Counted from the first letter of the stretch, positions 7,674 through 16,316 are shown. The stretch is 26,500 bases of DNA from Prorocentrum cordatum (GCA_963575745.1 CAUYUJ010017847.1:126001-152500), one strand, 5' to 3'. The notes: generated from the sequence alone by a model not told the origin. A program made the numbers and translations.

Positions 7674-9851
7674 TTACAGCTTCGCTGCATAATCTTGCCG
7701 CTTTAATCTTTCAGCTTCGCTGCCCCTGTACAGCTTCGCTGTTCGGTTCTCTGTGTCCTGGCCTGCTCTCATGGGAGCTCGAATCGGCCAACGCAGACTC
7801 CGCAGACCAGGTTGACGGTTCACCGCTGGCTCCAGTACGGACATGCGCAACAAGAGGACTCGGCGGAATATATTGCGTTCCCAAGTTGTTCTGTGGGATG
7901 TCGCTGCGATTTCTGCGAGGTACCTATGTAGAGACTCGTCTAGAAACGTTGCATAGCCGCGGGGATTCCCGCGTATCGGGGTCCTGCAAGTCAAGCGAAC
8001 CCAAAGGTGGTCCTTTGGAAGGGGCTTCACCTTCGCCTCTGTCGCCGACGACAAGCAGCGCAGACAATCGTCAACGAGGGCGTCGCGCGATTCCCTTGGC
8101 ACAACCCGAGGGGCATCTTTTTTAAAACGTCCATATAGTTCGTCAGGCATTTACCTGCCCGGAGCAAGTGCTCACCGAATTGCAAGACATTGTGGCGGCG
8201 CCCGAGAAAGTCTACTGCCCAGTACACTCGGCGACCTGTTTCGGCCGCTGTGGTCTTAAGTTCTGGCTTTGCGGCCGAGCCGAGCATGGACGTGCTGAGT
8301 TCGCCTAGTTGCTCGCCCGTCGGCGCTCCTGCGCGCGTGAAATATTCATTCGTGTCTACGAAGATGCGAATGTTGCCTAGGTGGTGGCGCTCGTCGGATG
8401 TCGGCGCATTGCCGCAATGCACATGGTTCTTGAGCGCGCGCCAGATAACTGTACACACGTACTGCTGAAACACTCCTAGGTACAAACAATGCAACGTATC
8501 TCAGTGCAACGTTTTCGAGCTGACCCCGAGCTCGTTGCTGAAGAGTGGGCAGCGCCATTGCACAGAGTCAGTTGCGCGGCGCTTCTTGTCAGTATCGGAG
8601 CGTCAGAATACAATGTTAATTGGGAACTGTGCGTCTTCAGGTCGGCAATGTCGTGCAATTCCTCTGACGGCTCCAGCCTGTCGCCAGTGCGAAGGTTCAG
8701 ATCAGGCACGCGGGAGGATGGCGCACGACCGCACAATTTTTTCTTCTTGGAAAACTTAAGCCGCCATCTACCAGGATGGTATTCCGTTGCTCTATTGTGT
8801 CCAGGCGCGCGCGGATCTCGCAGGCGCCACATTCCCGCTCGTAAGTATCTGGGCCTAGGCAAGACCAGCTGGCGTCGTTTAAATCGACAGCGTCGAAGTT
8901 AAATCGCTGTGACCCTTTGACTGTGCAACAGAAGCAAGGGCGGTGAAAGCTTTGCCAGGTCGCGAGCCCGAAGGACGTGCAAACTTCCATCCAGTCACTT
9001 TTTATCTGGGCCAGGAGGAACCTAGCGCATAGGAGCGGGGCACTTGCATGCAGTCGCTGGTACTTGGAGCCGTCAGGCCGCTCACGCCCGTCATGTTGGC
9101 GGTCCGAGCGAAGGCCTCGCGCCGCCAGCGCGAACGAGTGCTCGTTGGAAAATGGGGAGCATGGAGCAATGGCGCTTGCGACCGCACTTGCACATGTCCT
9201 TCTTGGAGAGCACCGCCAAGAGGTGGCGGTTCTGTTGCTGCAAGGAGTAGCAGAAGGTCCCGACGAGGCTGTCCTGCTTCCCAGCTAGCCTGCGGTGGGT
9301 GTACCTGATGCCGTCCTTGTACAGCGCAACAGGAATTACCTGCCTGTCGTCTCCTGGCAACTGGCGGTGCTGGTGCTTCTCGAACGTGTCGGTCCAGTCG
9401 GAGATGGTGTCGGGCTCGCCGAGCGGCGCGATGTTGGCCTCGTGCTCCAGCGCCAGCACTTCGTGGGGGGGGGGGGAACCGGCGCTGGCCGCTTCGACCT
9501 TACCCCGCCGATGCGCAAGGGAACTTGCACATGGACAAGTTCCACGCTTGATGTCGGGAGCTTATTCGTGAGATGCCTGCTATAATTGCCAGAGGACATC
9601 CCTGGCGCCTTCCCCTAAATCTTCAGGCTATGTCCTCGTGCGCCAGCCTTGTGCGCAAGGTGAAAGGCAACGCACGCCGACTTGGCGTCCAGGACACCAC
9701 GAGCAAACAGTTGCAGCAGGTTCGTCTCTAGGTCCTTGCCCGCCTGCTCTTTTTCGGCATCCTCCGCCGAGCACTCATCATCAGCGTCATCATCTGGTTC
9801 GGGGAAATCCCGAGTCGGTGTTGGCGAGCGCTGGCGGCGTTTGGCGGGCAT
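7674..9851 (-). pseudogene. Dinoflagellate-expanded family protein, frame-disrupted, possibly transposase-derived
   Basis: Read on the minus strand across several frames, this is a nearly full-length, intronless member of a large dinoflagellate family of unknown function. The first ATG is at 9851 (MPAKRRQRSPTP). In order it shows an acidic N-terminus; NLLQLFARGVLDAKSAC; GNYSRHLTNKLP (about 9590); HEVLALEHEANIAPLGEPD (about 9460); VIPVALYKDGIRYT (about 9330); a Cys cluster CKCGRKRHC (about 9210); QIKSDWMEVCTSFGLATW...CFCC (about 9000-8920); CGAC (about 8840); DLNLRTGDRLEPSEELHD (about 8680); DTLHCLYLGVFQQYVCTVI (about 8490); MLGSAAKPELKTTAAETGR (about 8280); VDDCLRCLSSATEAKVKPLPK (about 8060); and FLDESLHRYLAEIAA (about 7930). 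Breaks: an in-frame TAG at 9615-9617 and frame changes at the G12 run 9465-9476, at about 9040-9090, near the T6 run 8737-8742, near 8500-8510 and at the T6 run 8118-8123. Coding after about 7840 is repeat. The Cys pairs suggest metal binding; the transposase link is speculation. Confidence 0.7.
7676..7835 (+). repeat. Second copy of the CAGCTTCGCTG hairpin module
   Basis: Hairpin motifs CAGC-TTC-GCTG lie at about 7678-7688, 7712-7722 and 7730-7741, the last with a 5-bp stem (ACAGC/GCTGT). A segment GTCCTGGCCT...GGCCAACGCAGACTCCGCAG then ends in CAGGTTGACGGTTCACCGC at about 7810-7830. Order and motifs match 3136-3420. The module overlaps the 3' end of the minus-strand pseudogene, whose apparent last 50 or so codons are translated repeat. 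Confidence 0.6.
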
Positions 9852-9929
9852 CACGCCCAAAATCGCACAAGCTCGGGCCGATAGCTAGTCAGCATGGCAA
9901 TGTAAGCACGGTGGCGGCAGGCGCCCGTC

Positions 9930-10012
9930 ATGGTGCAATGCAATGCAAATGCAAATGGAGTGCAAGTGCAAGTGCAGCAATGCAATGCAAAACAGTTGCA
10001 AACGCAAGTGCG
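9930..10012. repeat. Degenerate (TGCAA)n/(GTGCAA)n simple repeat
   Basis: TGCAATGCAATGCAAATGCAAATG, AGTGCAAGTGCAAGTGCAG and TGCAATGCAATGCAAAAC segments alternate over about 80 bp. No gene is supported between 9860 and 10250; the interval 10030-10200 is a G-rich (GGGGGG, GAGAGGG) stretch. Confidence 0.75.
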
Positions 10013-10249
10013 CTTCTCAACAACAAATGATGGTGATGGTGGGGGGGGACGGGGGGGAGAGGGCAGGGGGAGGGGAGTTGGGAAGGCGGTGGTTGGTCAA
10101 GCGGAACAGGAGCAGGAGCCGCAAGCGGCGAGAAACGAGGCAAGAAGGAAGGGTGAGGAGAGGGTGGGTGGGGTGGTCCGCGCAGTCGCCCCAATCGAGG
10201 GCAATGGCTTCCAGCATGCCCTCCGCCATGCGCTTGTATCTGCCAGTCG

Positions 10250-10525
10250 CTTTTCTCCCTCCTCCTCCTCCTTCTCCTCCTCCTCCTCCCCCTCCTCCTC
10301 CTCCCTCCTTGTCCTTCTCCTCTTCCTCCTCCTCCTCCTCCGATCTACATGGTCATTCCTCTCCTCCTCCTCTTCCTTTTCTTTCCTTCCTCCTTTGGCC
10401 TCCTCCTCCTCCTCCTCCTCCTTTTCCTCGTCCTTCTTATCCTCCCTTCGCTGCTGCCTCCTCCTACTTTCCGTCCTCCTCCTCTTCCTCCTCCTCCTTC
10501 TCCTTCTCCCTCTCCTCCTCTGCTG
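10250..10525 (+). repeat. Polypyrimidine (CTC/TCC)n tract
   Basis: About 275 bp are almost pure C/T on the plus strand, mostly CTC/TCC triplets, with a few purine interruptions near 10340-10360. Long Ser/Pro/Leu-rich ORFs here (10030-10800) are artefacts of the stop-free composition. The interval 10530-10790 that follows holds no gene I can support. Confidence 0.9.
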
Positions 10526-10796
10526 TCCTCCCCGTGTCTATTTCGGCCGAGGGGGGATGCAAACGATCAGCAGGGGTGCCAAAGTTACTGTGCAGAACCT
10601 GGCGAAACTCCCCTGATCCCCGACCTGCCCTCCTGATCCTTCCAACCCAGCACCCTTCACCTCCATCAAGCTACCCCTCTTCTTGTTTCCTTTCCCTCCT
10701 CGCCGTGTCTGTCATCCCTCAATCCTTCTTTCTTTCTTTCATTGATCAGCACGCAATTTCAATCCCTTGTGCTGTCTTCCTTCTCCAGAAAACAAG

Positions 10797-10844
10797 TGTC
10801 TGACTTGGCGAAGGGCTGTCGACAGCTCTTCGCCGAGTCAGACA
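10797..10844. other. 48-bp near-perfect palindrome centred on GTCGAC
   Basis: The left half, TGTCTGACTTGGCGAAGG then GCTGTC, pairs with the right half, GACAGC then TCTTCGCCGAGTCAGACA. Only two of the 24 base pairs are not Watson-Crick and both can be G-U pairs in RNA. The centre lies between 10820 and 10821. The palindrome lies 90 bp before the 11-bp BamHI-type array. It may be a cruciform or transcript hairpin, or a miniature inverted-repeat element. Confidence 0.85.
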
Positions 10845-10933
10845 ATTGATATTTCAAGCGCTTCGAGCTCAAAATTCGGAGATTGCCTTCGACTGTTTTC
10901 ACAAAAATCTGGTTCCCGAAAGGGTCCTGAAAC

Positions 10934-11064
10934 GATCCCGGTGGGATCCCGGTGGGATCCCGGCTCGTTTTGTGAGGATGTATCAGGCGAAGTCGCCAGG
11001 ATCCCGGTGGGATCCCGGTGGGATCCCGGTCGGATCCCGGTGGGATCCCGGCAGGATCCCGACA
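10934..11064. repeat. 11-bp tandem repeat GGATCCCGGTG, two short runs
   Basis: Three units at 10934-10964 and six at 10998-11064 are separated by a 33-bp unrelated spacer. Nearly every unit contains the palindrome GGATCC (BamHI site), often extended to GGGATCCC. The unit is close to that of the array at 17438-17752. The translated products seen here on both strands come from the repeat. Confidence 0.9.
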
Positions 11065-11232
11065 GAATTCGGCGTGTATTTTTCTAGTTTGTTTCGTTAT
11101 ATTTTGTATTTCTGCCTTCGGAATGTACCTCAATTGCGCCAGATGTGTGAACCGAACTGTCGTCCGAGCTTTTTTATCCCGACATGACCGTCTCGCCGCG
11201 ATCTCCCATGCGACTAATCGCATCTGCGCGAC

Positions 11233-11259
11233 GCTTCGCGAAGCCCTCTCTCTAGAGAG
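11233..11259. other. Two adjacent 12-bp palindromes
   Basis: GCTTCGCGAAGC (11233-11244) and CTCTCTAGAGAG (11248-11259) are both perfect and nearly abutting. They lie in an otherwise featureless interval (11070-11390) downstream of the minus-strand gene. Confidence 0.6.
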
Positions 11260-11392
11260 GAACCCTGAATTTGTTCTAGGAAAGGCTGGCCGAGGAGCAC
11301 TCGAGGATAGGTTTCAGAGGATCTCACATGAAAATTTCTCTTTCCCCCTCGCGTTGGGGACCGAGGGAGACAGAAATCACGAGGAGGAGAAG

Positions 11393-11456
11393 GGCGGAGG
11401 AGGAGGAGGATGAGGAGGGGGTGGAGGAGGAGGAGGAGGAGGAGGAGGAGGAGGAG
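11393..11456 (+). repeat. (GGA)n polypurine tract
   Basis: The plus strand is GGA/GAG repeats with a central GATGAGGAGGGGGTGG interruption. The tract lies about 75 bp beyond the stop codon (11531) of the minus-strand gene and so would be 3' flanking or untranslated sequence. Confidence 0.85.
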
Positions 11457-11530
11457 GTGTGATGGAGGACATTGAGAAGTAGGACGAGGAGAAGGGGCAG
11501 GGCGACAGAAAGGCTCCTCAGGTTCACCAC

Positions 11531-11680
11531 CTAGGCTCCCTCGTTGTCGGAGTCCGCGCCGAGCTGGAACATCTTCAGAAGCTGCTCGCGCGCAGGGGCG
11601 ACCTGGGAGATGCCGTCGCTCATCTCCAAAACCTGCTCGGCGTAGTTCGCGAAGTCTGCCTTCCCGTAGTCAGCCTCGGG
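11531..11680 (-). CDS. Short terminal exon of the KRPA-type gene
   Basis: From 11680 to a TAG at 11533-11531 the minus strand encodes about 49 residues with no stop, beginning ADYGKADFANYAEQVLEM, continuing through SDGISQVAPAREQLLKMF and ending SDNEGA. It is amphipathic and helical with an acidic tail. The preceding sequence CTCCATCCTCCCGCCCGAG supplies a pyrimidine-rich stretch and an AG acceptor followed by G, as is common in dinoflagellates. The phase fits a donor after the codons for KYKAT near 12637. The exon is too short to stand out on length alone. Confidence 0.5.
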   Translation of the reverse strand, partial: PEADYGKADFANYAEQVLEMSDGISQVAPAREQLLKMFQLGADSDNEGA

Positions 11681-14600
11681 CGGGAGGATGGAGAGTCGGG
11701 GAGTTACCAGGCGGCGATGCCTCGATCGAGAAAACCTTTAAGCGGGCCTCGAACGGCGGCAAGGCTCTGAGATGGCCCTCGGATGGGCCTCCGAAACACC
11801 GATCTCTGAATGGCCTCAGAAGAGGAGGTGAGGGGTCGGATGAGAAGGGCGGACGAGGCAGAGAGGGTGGGGAGGAGGAGGAGGAGGAGGAGGAGGAGGA
11901 GGAGGAGGAGGAGGAGGAGGGAGGAGAGGAGGAGGAGGAGAGGAGGAGAGGAGGAGGAAGAGGAGGAGGAGGAGGAGAGGCGGATGATGATGATGACGAC
12001 CATGAGGAGGAGGAGGAGGAGGAGGAGGAGGAGGAGGAGGAGGAGGAGGAGGAGTAACAAGGCCCAAGGTCCTTCATGATCTCGATCCCCTGCTCGAGCA
12101 GTCAGCAGAAGAACTCGTTCTCCTTGGCAGCCTTTGGGGGGAACGCCATCGTCATTGTTTCATGCGGTCGTCCTCTTCCTTTCCTCCTCCTATTTTTTCT
12201 TCCTCCCCCTCCTCCTCCTCCTCCTCCTCATCCTCTTCCTCCTGCTTCCCTGGCGTCCGCTCACCCTTCCTCCTCCTCCTCTTCCTCCTCCTCCTCTTCT
12301 TCCTCCTGTTCTTTCTCCTCCTTCTGCTCCTCCTGCTCCCGCTCATCCTCCTTCTCGTCCTGCTCCTCCTCTTACCCCCTCTCCTCTCTTCGTCATCGCT
12401 CTGATGCTGCTTTCCGCACCCCTCTTCAGATGACGAGGGGCGAGGATCGTGGTTGGCCAGGGGGAAGGCTGCTGGACGCAGACTAGAGGAGTTCAGGAGT
12501 GAGAGCTGGGAAAGGAAACGATGAGGCGTAGGAAGCTGTGAGGAGTTGGGCGAGAAAGAGTGAGAGCTCGGAGGACTGGGACGGAGGAAACGAACTGAGG
12601 AGATTGAAGATAAGTTTGAAGCCTGACCGTCACCGTCGCCTTGTACTTTTTCTCCAGCTTGCCCTTGAAGTTCTCCATGGAGCCCCAGCCGCCAGTGTTG
12701 TTGTCGATCTTGCAAATCAGCTGCTCGGCGTTCAGCTTCTGCATCGAGTACTCGTGCATGAGTCTTCATCTGCTTGTCGAGGGTCTTGTTCGGCGACGCT
12801 TTGCCCGTCACCTTCGTCACCTCATCCTTGTTGACGCCCCTGCTCTTGTCCTTATTCTTGCCCTTTTTGCCTTTGCCGCCCTTGCCTTTCTCGCCCTTGC
12901 CGTGACCTTTCTTGCCTACGCCCTTGGCCTTGGGCTTGTCGATGGCAGTTGCTCCCTCATCAGCGCTGTGGCCGCCGTCGGAAGCTCCAGCATCAGAAGC
13001 TTCACACGCAGATACTCCACTGCCAACTCCACCGTCGCCGTTGTCATCGGACTTGTTCGGCTCGATGTGTATCTTGTCGATGCCTTTCTGGCCAAGCGTC
13101 GTCTTCAGCACCTTGGGGGGCGTCTCAGCCGCCTCCTCATCTGCCTGCGGCTGTCGAAGGCGCTTGGGGTCCTTCTTCCCGGTGGTCTTGTCCCTCCAGA
13201 CCTCGTTCTCCTCTGACATTGTCTGCTTCTCGTCGTCAGCGAACTCGAGGCGGCCAGAATCTTGATCGAGCTCCACGTACGGTGGCCCACGCACGATTCA
13301 AGCTTTTGCTCGATTGATGCATCCCTGCACTACTGCAGGGCTCTGGGCCCCTCCTTTGAGCATAAGCATCTTGTCGATGTTCACCATCCTGCCGAACCTG
13401 CGATTGGACTTCTTCGATTCCTTCATGTGGCTGCGGGACTGGTTGTGCTCGTCGTAGCGCTTCTTGGCCCACTTCGCCCTGTACTGTTCGGCCGCCAGCC
13501 CAGAAAGCGTCATATATTTCTCGTTCTCATCTTTGTTTGCTTGGAGCCAGAGCAAGAAGCGCTTATAGATCGGAGTTTTTGACCTCACGTACCATCCAGT
13601 GTTCTTGCATGCCTCGAGCACGGGGTCGGCATCCTCGATAACCACGCCCTCGTCTTCGCTCTCGGCGTCCTCGTTCTTCCAGGTGCCCTTCATCTGGCTG
13701 AAGACCTCCATCAACTGCTGGTCCAGCCCTAGGTTCATCATGTCCTTTGCCTGCGGCTGCTGAGCCGTATTCATCTTCATGTCCTTCTCGAGCATCTCCA
13801 CCATTGCATTTTGAGTCAGCTGTTGTGGACCTCCTGAGGCCCCTGATGATCTGCCCGTGCTCGGCTTCGCGGGCGCTGCTGGCGTGACGATGGCCTCCTT
13901 AGAGTCGCTGTGCGCGCTGAGCGGAACGAGGCTGCCCTCGGGATCTGGCGGCGCCTGCGAGGCTCCGTCAGTTGGCACATCGATGGGTGGCGCGATGACA
14001 CTCTTGGTACTCGGTGTCGGATCGCGGGCAGGAGGCAGGAGTCGGGCAGCGTTCCACAGGCAACAGTCTCATCGGCTGGGGCAGCTGACGGGCCCTCCAT
14101 CACGACAGCTGGCGGGCTCTTCATCAAAGGTGGCGGGGGTCCGCCCTCCATGCTGATGGGGGGACGGTGGATGGGGGTCAGGCTCGAGCTCGCGGATGAA
14201 GCAGCACTTGTTGGCCTTGGCGCGCCATCACCAGGTCCATCATTCGGGGGCGAATCCGCAGTGAGGTCCACCTCGTCCTGGCTGTGAACCTGCTGGCAAA
14301 AAAATGCGGAGGCGGAGGAGGAGGAAGATGAGGAGGAAGAGAAGGAGGAGGAGGAGGAGGAGGAGGAGGAGAGCAAGAATAAGTAGGTTGAGCGAGACAG
14401 CCGCAACAGCAGCGAAGAGAGAGAGAGAGAGAGAGAGAGCAAGAGCGAGGAGAGTAAAGGCGAGTTGGGCTCATGAGGCCGAAGGCGGGTTGAGGGATGA
14501 GAAAGGAGCCGTAGGGTTTGGATGGGGGGTTGGTGGATCGAGGATGTCATCTATATCGTGACCCCCGCTTTGACCCAGGGACGCATCGGAGCCATTTGGA

Positions 14601-16316
14601 GCTGCGAAACTGCTTCCACTTGCTGCTTCAGCTCGCGCTGCTTCTGCTCCATCTTCTGGATCGCAGCTTGCAGGTCGGCCATGGGATCCCGAATCGGCGT
14701 AACCCAATCGTTTGATACTACGACCCTTTCACCCTTGGGCCACAATGCCAGAGGATTTTCCAGGGACGTTAAGGGACGGGGTGGTGGAGGAGTGGGCGAC
14801 ACTACATCGGCTTGGCTGTAGCTCCCTGGACCTGCTCGGGTCACCGCTGGCCATCTCATGCCATATCGTAATTATTTTCCCGAGGGGCCGTTTCCGTTAT
14901 CGCTTCCATCGTCGTTGTCTCAATCGATGTTATTCCAATCGCTCCAATCGACTGAACGCCTGCTTCCCTAATTTTTTTGTCCGCAGTGCAGAAGGGGCGC
15001 ACGAAGGCCGAAGCCCCCAGATCCACCCAGTGAAACTTTGGCGGCGGTGGAATCGGCGACGGTTCCGACTCAGAATCAGCCTGGCGCGGCTCAGGAGTTT
15101 TGTTGGTCTGTCTCGTGGGGGTCCGAGGTTCTGGGCTCTCCTGGATCTGAGCCCCCTTGTTCGGCCTGGGTTCGCCGGCCGCTGAGGCCGCTGAGGCCTT
15201 CGGGTCCGTGGCTTTCGGCTTTCCTGTCTTGGCAGCCTTGGAGGCTGGCTCAGCAGTCGCAGCAGCCGCGGGCCGCTTGAAAACCTCCATCCCCTCTGAT
15301 GCCCTCCTTGATGCGCTTCACCTCCTCCGCGGATATCTCGCCCTCGGCGTATCGCTTGGCCAAGTCGTTGACCCATGGGATCGCCTCATCCTCGCCGCCC
15401 GCGAACCACGCCGAGTTGACGTGGATCACCTGCCTCTGCATAAACTCGCTGTTCATCTCTCGGAGCATGACGAGCCGCTGTCGCTCGGTTCTCTCTGGGG
15501 GGCGGTTCCAGCGGCTAGCGACCCAAATATGTTTCTCACGGTTTTCGTATTTCGGCACCTTGCTATTCAGACGGTCCGCCAAATTCGAACCCTTCGGTGG
15601 GAATGAGGGTCTAGTGAGTTTCACGGCCCACGGTGGCCGTCCCCGCTCCACCCTTCTCCACGTCCCCATTCCAGGAAGCACCATTTTCGACCACGAGGGA
15701 CGCAATGCGAGGGGGTGGGGGCGACGGCCAGGAGGAAGAAGTGAACCACACTTGACCCATCCCCACAGAAGCCTTCTTCTCGCTAGTCGGCGGCGGCTCC
15801 GTCGCCTGCCATGCCCCCACGGTCACCTTAACTCGATGGGGAGAAGGTCGGAGGGCGAGGACGGAGGAGGAGAGGGGGAGCTGAGGAGGAGCAGAAGGAG
15901 GAGGAGGATGAGGATGGGGAGAAGGCCGAGGAGAAGAAGGAGGAGGAGGAGAAGAAGAGGAGGAGTAAGAAGGAGGGGAGGGGAGGGGAGAAGGAGTGGG
16001 AGGAGGAGGAGGAGGAGGAGAAGGAGGAGGGGGAAAAGAAGGTGTCGAGGAGAAAGAGGAGGGGAGGAGCCTCCTCCTCCTCCTCCACCTCCTCCTCCTC
16101 CCTCTCCCCCTGCCCCTCACCTTCCAAGGAGGAGGAGGAGGAGGAGGAGGAGGAGGAGGAGCAGCAGCAGCAGAAGCGGTCGTCAATCCCAAATGCCTGG
16201 GGAACGCTCTTGGGCTCGCAGTCCGTGCCGTCAGCGTTCGTGAAGATCACCTGCATCGCGTCCGTGGGCTTCGCGCCTGCGGTGTCGCAAGCTCCCTTCG
16301 ATCCATCCTCTCCCAC
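11531..16316 (-). CDS. Multi-exon KRPA-type dinoflagellate gene, function unknown
   Basis: The minus-strand gene model has approximate exons 16316-16180, 15610-14563, 14290-12640 and 11680-11531. In transcript order the protein has AMQVIFTNADGTDCEPKSV; a block ENREKHIWVASRWNRPPERT through AKRYAEGEISAEEVKRIKEG; a Lys/Ala/Pro region opening MEVFKRPAAAATAEPASKAA; a short coiled coil ADLQAAIQKMEQKQRELKQQ; an acidic region DEVDLTADSPPNDGPGDG; the block CKNTGWYVRSKTPIYKRFLL...EQYRAKWAKKRYDEH; a Gly/Lys-rich stretch (GKGEKGKGGKGKKGKNKDK); and a helical C-terminus. These match a remembered multi-copy dinoflagellate family with no assigned role; the basic Gly/Lys tract would suit nucleic-acid binding or nuclear location. 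Frame shifts of one base are needed near 15290, 14858, 14000, 13297 and 12760, so this is a decayed copy or the sequence contains indel errors. Introns hold the (CTC)n tracts. The start is not resolved: no ATG precedes the first exon block. Confidence 0.5.
11820..12055 (+). repeat. (GGA)n polypurine tract, intronic
   Basis: There are two dense GGA/GAG runs, about 11874-11975 and 12005-12053, with a GATGATGATGATGACGACCATG interruption. On the transcript (minus) strand this is a long polypyrimidine run that precedes the terminal exon at 11680 by about 140 bp. Poly-Glu, poly-Ser and poly-Leu ORFs over it are artefacts. Confidence 0.9.
12165..12376 (+). repeat. (CTC)n polypyrimidine tract, intronic
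   Basis: C/T-rich triplets (CTC, TCC, TTC) have occasional G and A. The tract lies in the same predicted intron as the GGA tract at 11820-12055 but on the other strand, so the two could pair as imperfect inverted repeats about 110 bp apart. The Arg/Lys-rich C-terminal extension read through it on the minus strand (12152-12370) is not likely to be protein. Confidence 0.85.
12640..14290 (-). CDS. Large central exon of the KRPA-type gene
   Basis: The exon begins after a textbook acceptor on the minus strand: a (CTC)n tract, then CGCATTTTTTTGCCAG and CAG at 14293-14290. It encodes SQDEVDLTADSPPNDGPG, a Pro/Ala-rich linker, then after a frame change near 14000 the segment VPTDGASQAPPDPEGSLV, QLTQNAMVEMLEKDMKMNTA, ESEDEGVVIEDADPVLEA and the conserved GWYVRSKTPIYKRFLLWL block. 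After a second shift at about 13297 it encodes GPPYVELDQDSGRLEFADDE and the Gly/Lys-rich tract at about 12930-12830. After a third at about 12760 it reads HEYSMQKLNAEQLICKIDNN to about 12640. The probable donor is GTGACGG or GTCAGG near 12637-12630. Confidence 0.5.
14413..14440 (+). repeat. (GA)n microsatellite beside a (GGA)n tract
   Basis: About 13 GA dinucleotides follow the (GGA)n tract at about 14305-14372. Both lie in the roughly 270-bp predicted intron between a GT donor at 14562-14561 and the acceptor at about 14291 (minus strand), where they read as pyrimidine on the transcript strand. Confidence 0.85.
14563..15610 (-). CDS. N-terminal-half exon(s) of the KRPA-type gene
   Basis: A candidate acceptor AAACTCACTAG ends at 15611. 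The exon encodes TRPSFPPKGSNLADRLNSKV, YENREKHIWVASRWNRPP and NSEFMQRQVIHVNSAWFAGG, then AKRYAEGEISAEEVKRIKEG. A one-base shift near 15290 leads to MEVFKRPAAAATAEPASKAA and a Pro/Thr/Lys linker, then PKFHWVDLGASAFVRPF. Near 14858 the frame closes with TGA overlapping an ATG (ATGA) and continues in a neighbouring frame as RWPAVTRAGPGSYSQADVVS, SNDWVTPIRDPMADLQAA and a coiled coil ending QMAPMRPWVKAG at the GT donor (14562). One exon with two indels is the simplest reading; two genes meeting at ATGA is the alternative. Confidence 0.45.
15838..16166. repeat. Alternating (GGA)n / (CTC)n / (GGA)n tracts
   Basis: The plus strand is purine at 15838-16060, pyrimidine at 16069-16120 and purine at 16128-16160, then GCAGCAGCAGCAG. 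The middle block is complementary to both neighbours, so strong alternative hairpins or triplex structures are possible. It lies in the predicted intron between exon blocks 16316-16180 and 15610. Confidence 0.9.
16180..16316 (-). CDS. First recognisable exon block of the KRPA-type gene
   Basis: The minus strand encodes EDGSKGACDTAGAKPTDAMQ, VIFTNADGTDCEPKSVPQAF and GIDDRF. It is open from a TAA near 16332. It then runs into CTGCTG and CTCCTCC repeats with no GT donor in reach; GACC|GCTTCTG would need a GC donor, a class known in dinoflagellates. The first Met is in the middle of the block, so either an upstream exon exists or translation starts there. Confidence 0.4.

Noticed and set aside
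10030-12486. Long Ser-, Pro-, Leu-, Arg- or Glu-rich ORFs over CTC/GGA tracts
   Set aside because: Stop-free simple sequence gives such ORFs in every frame. No start context, domain or strand preference supports them.
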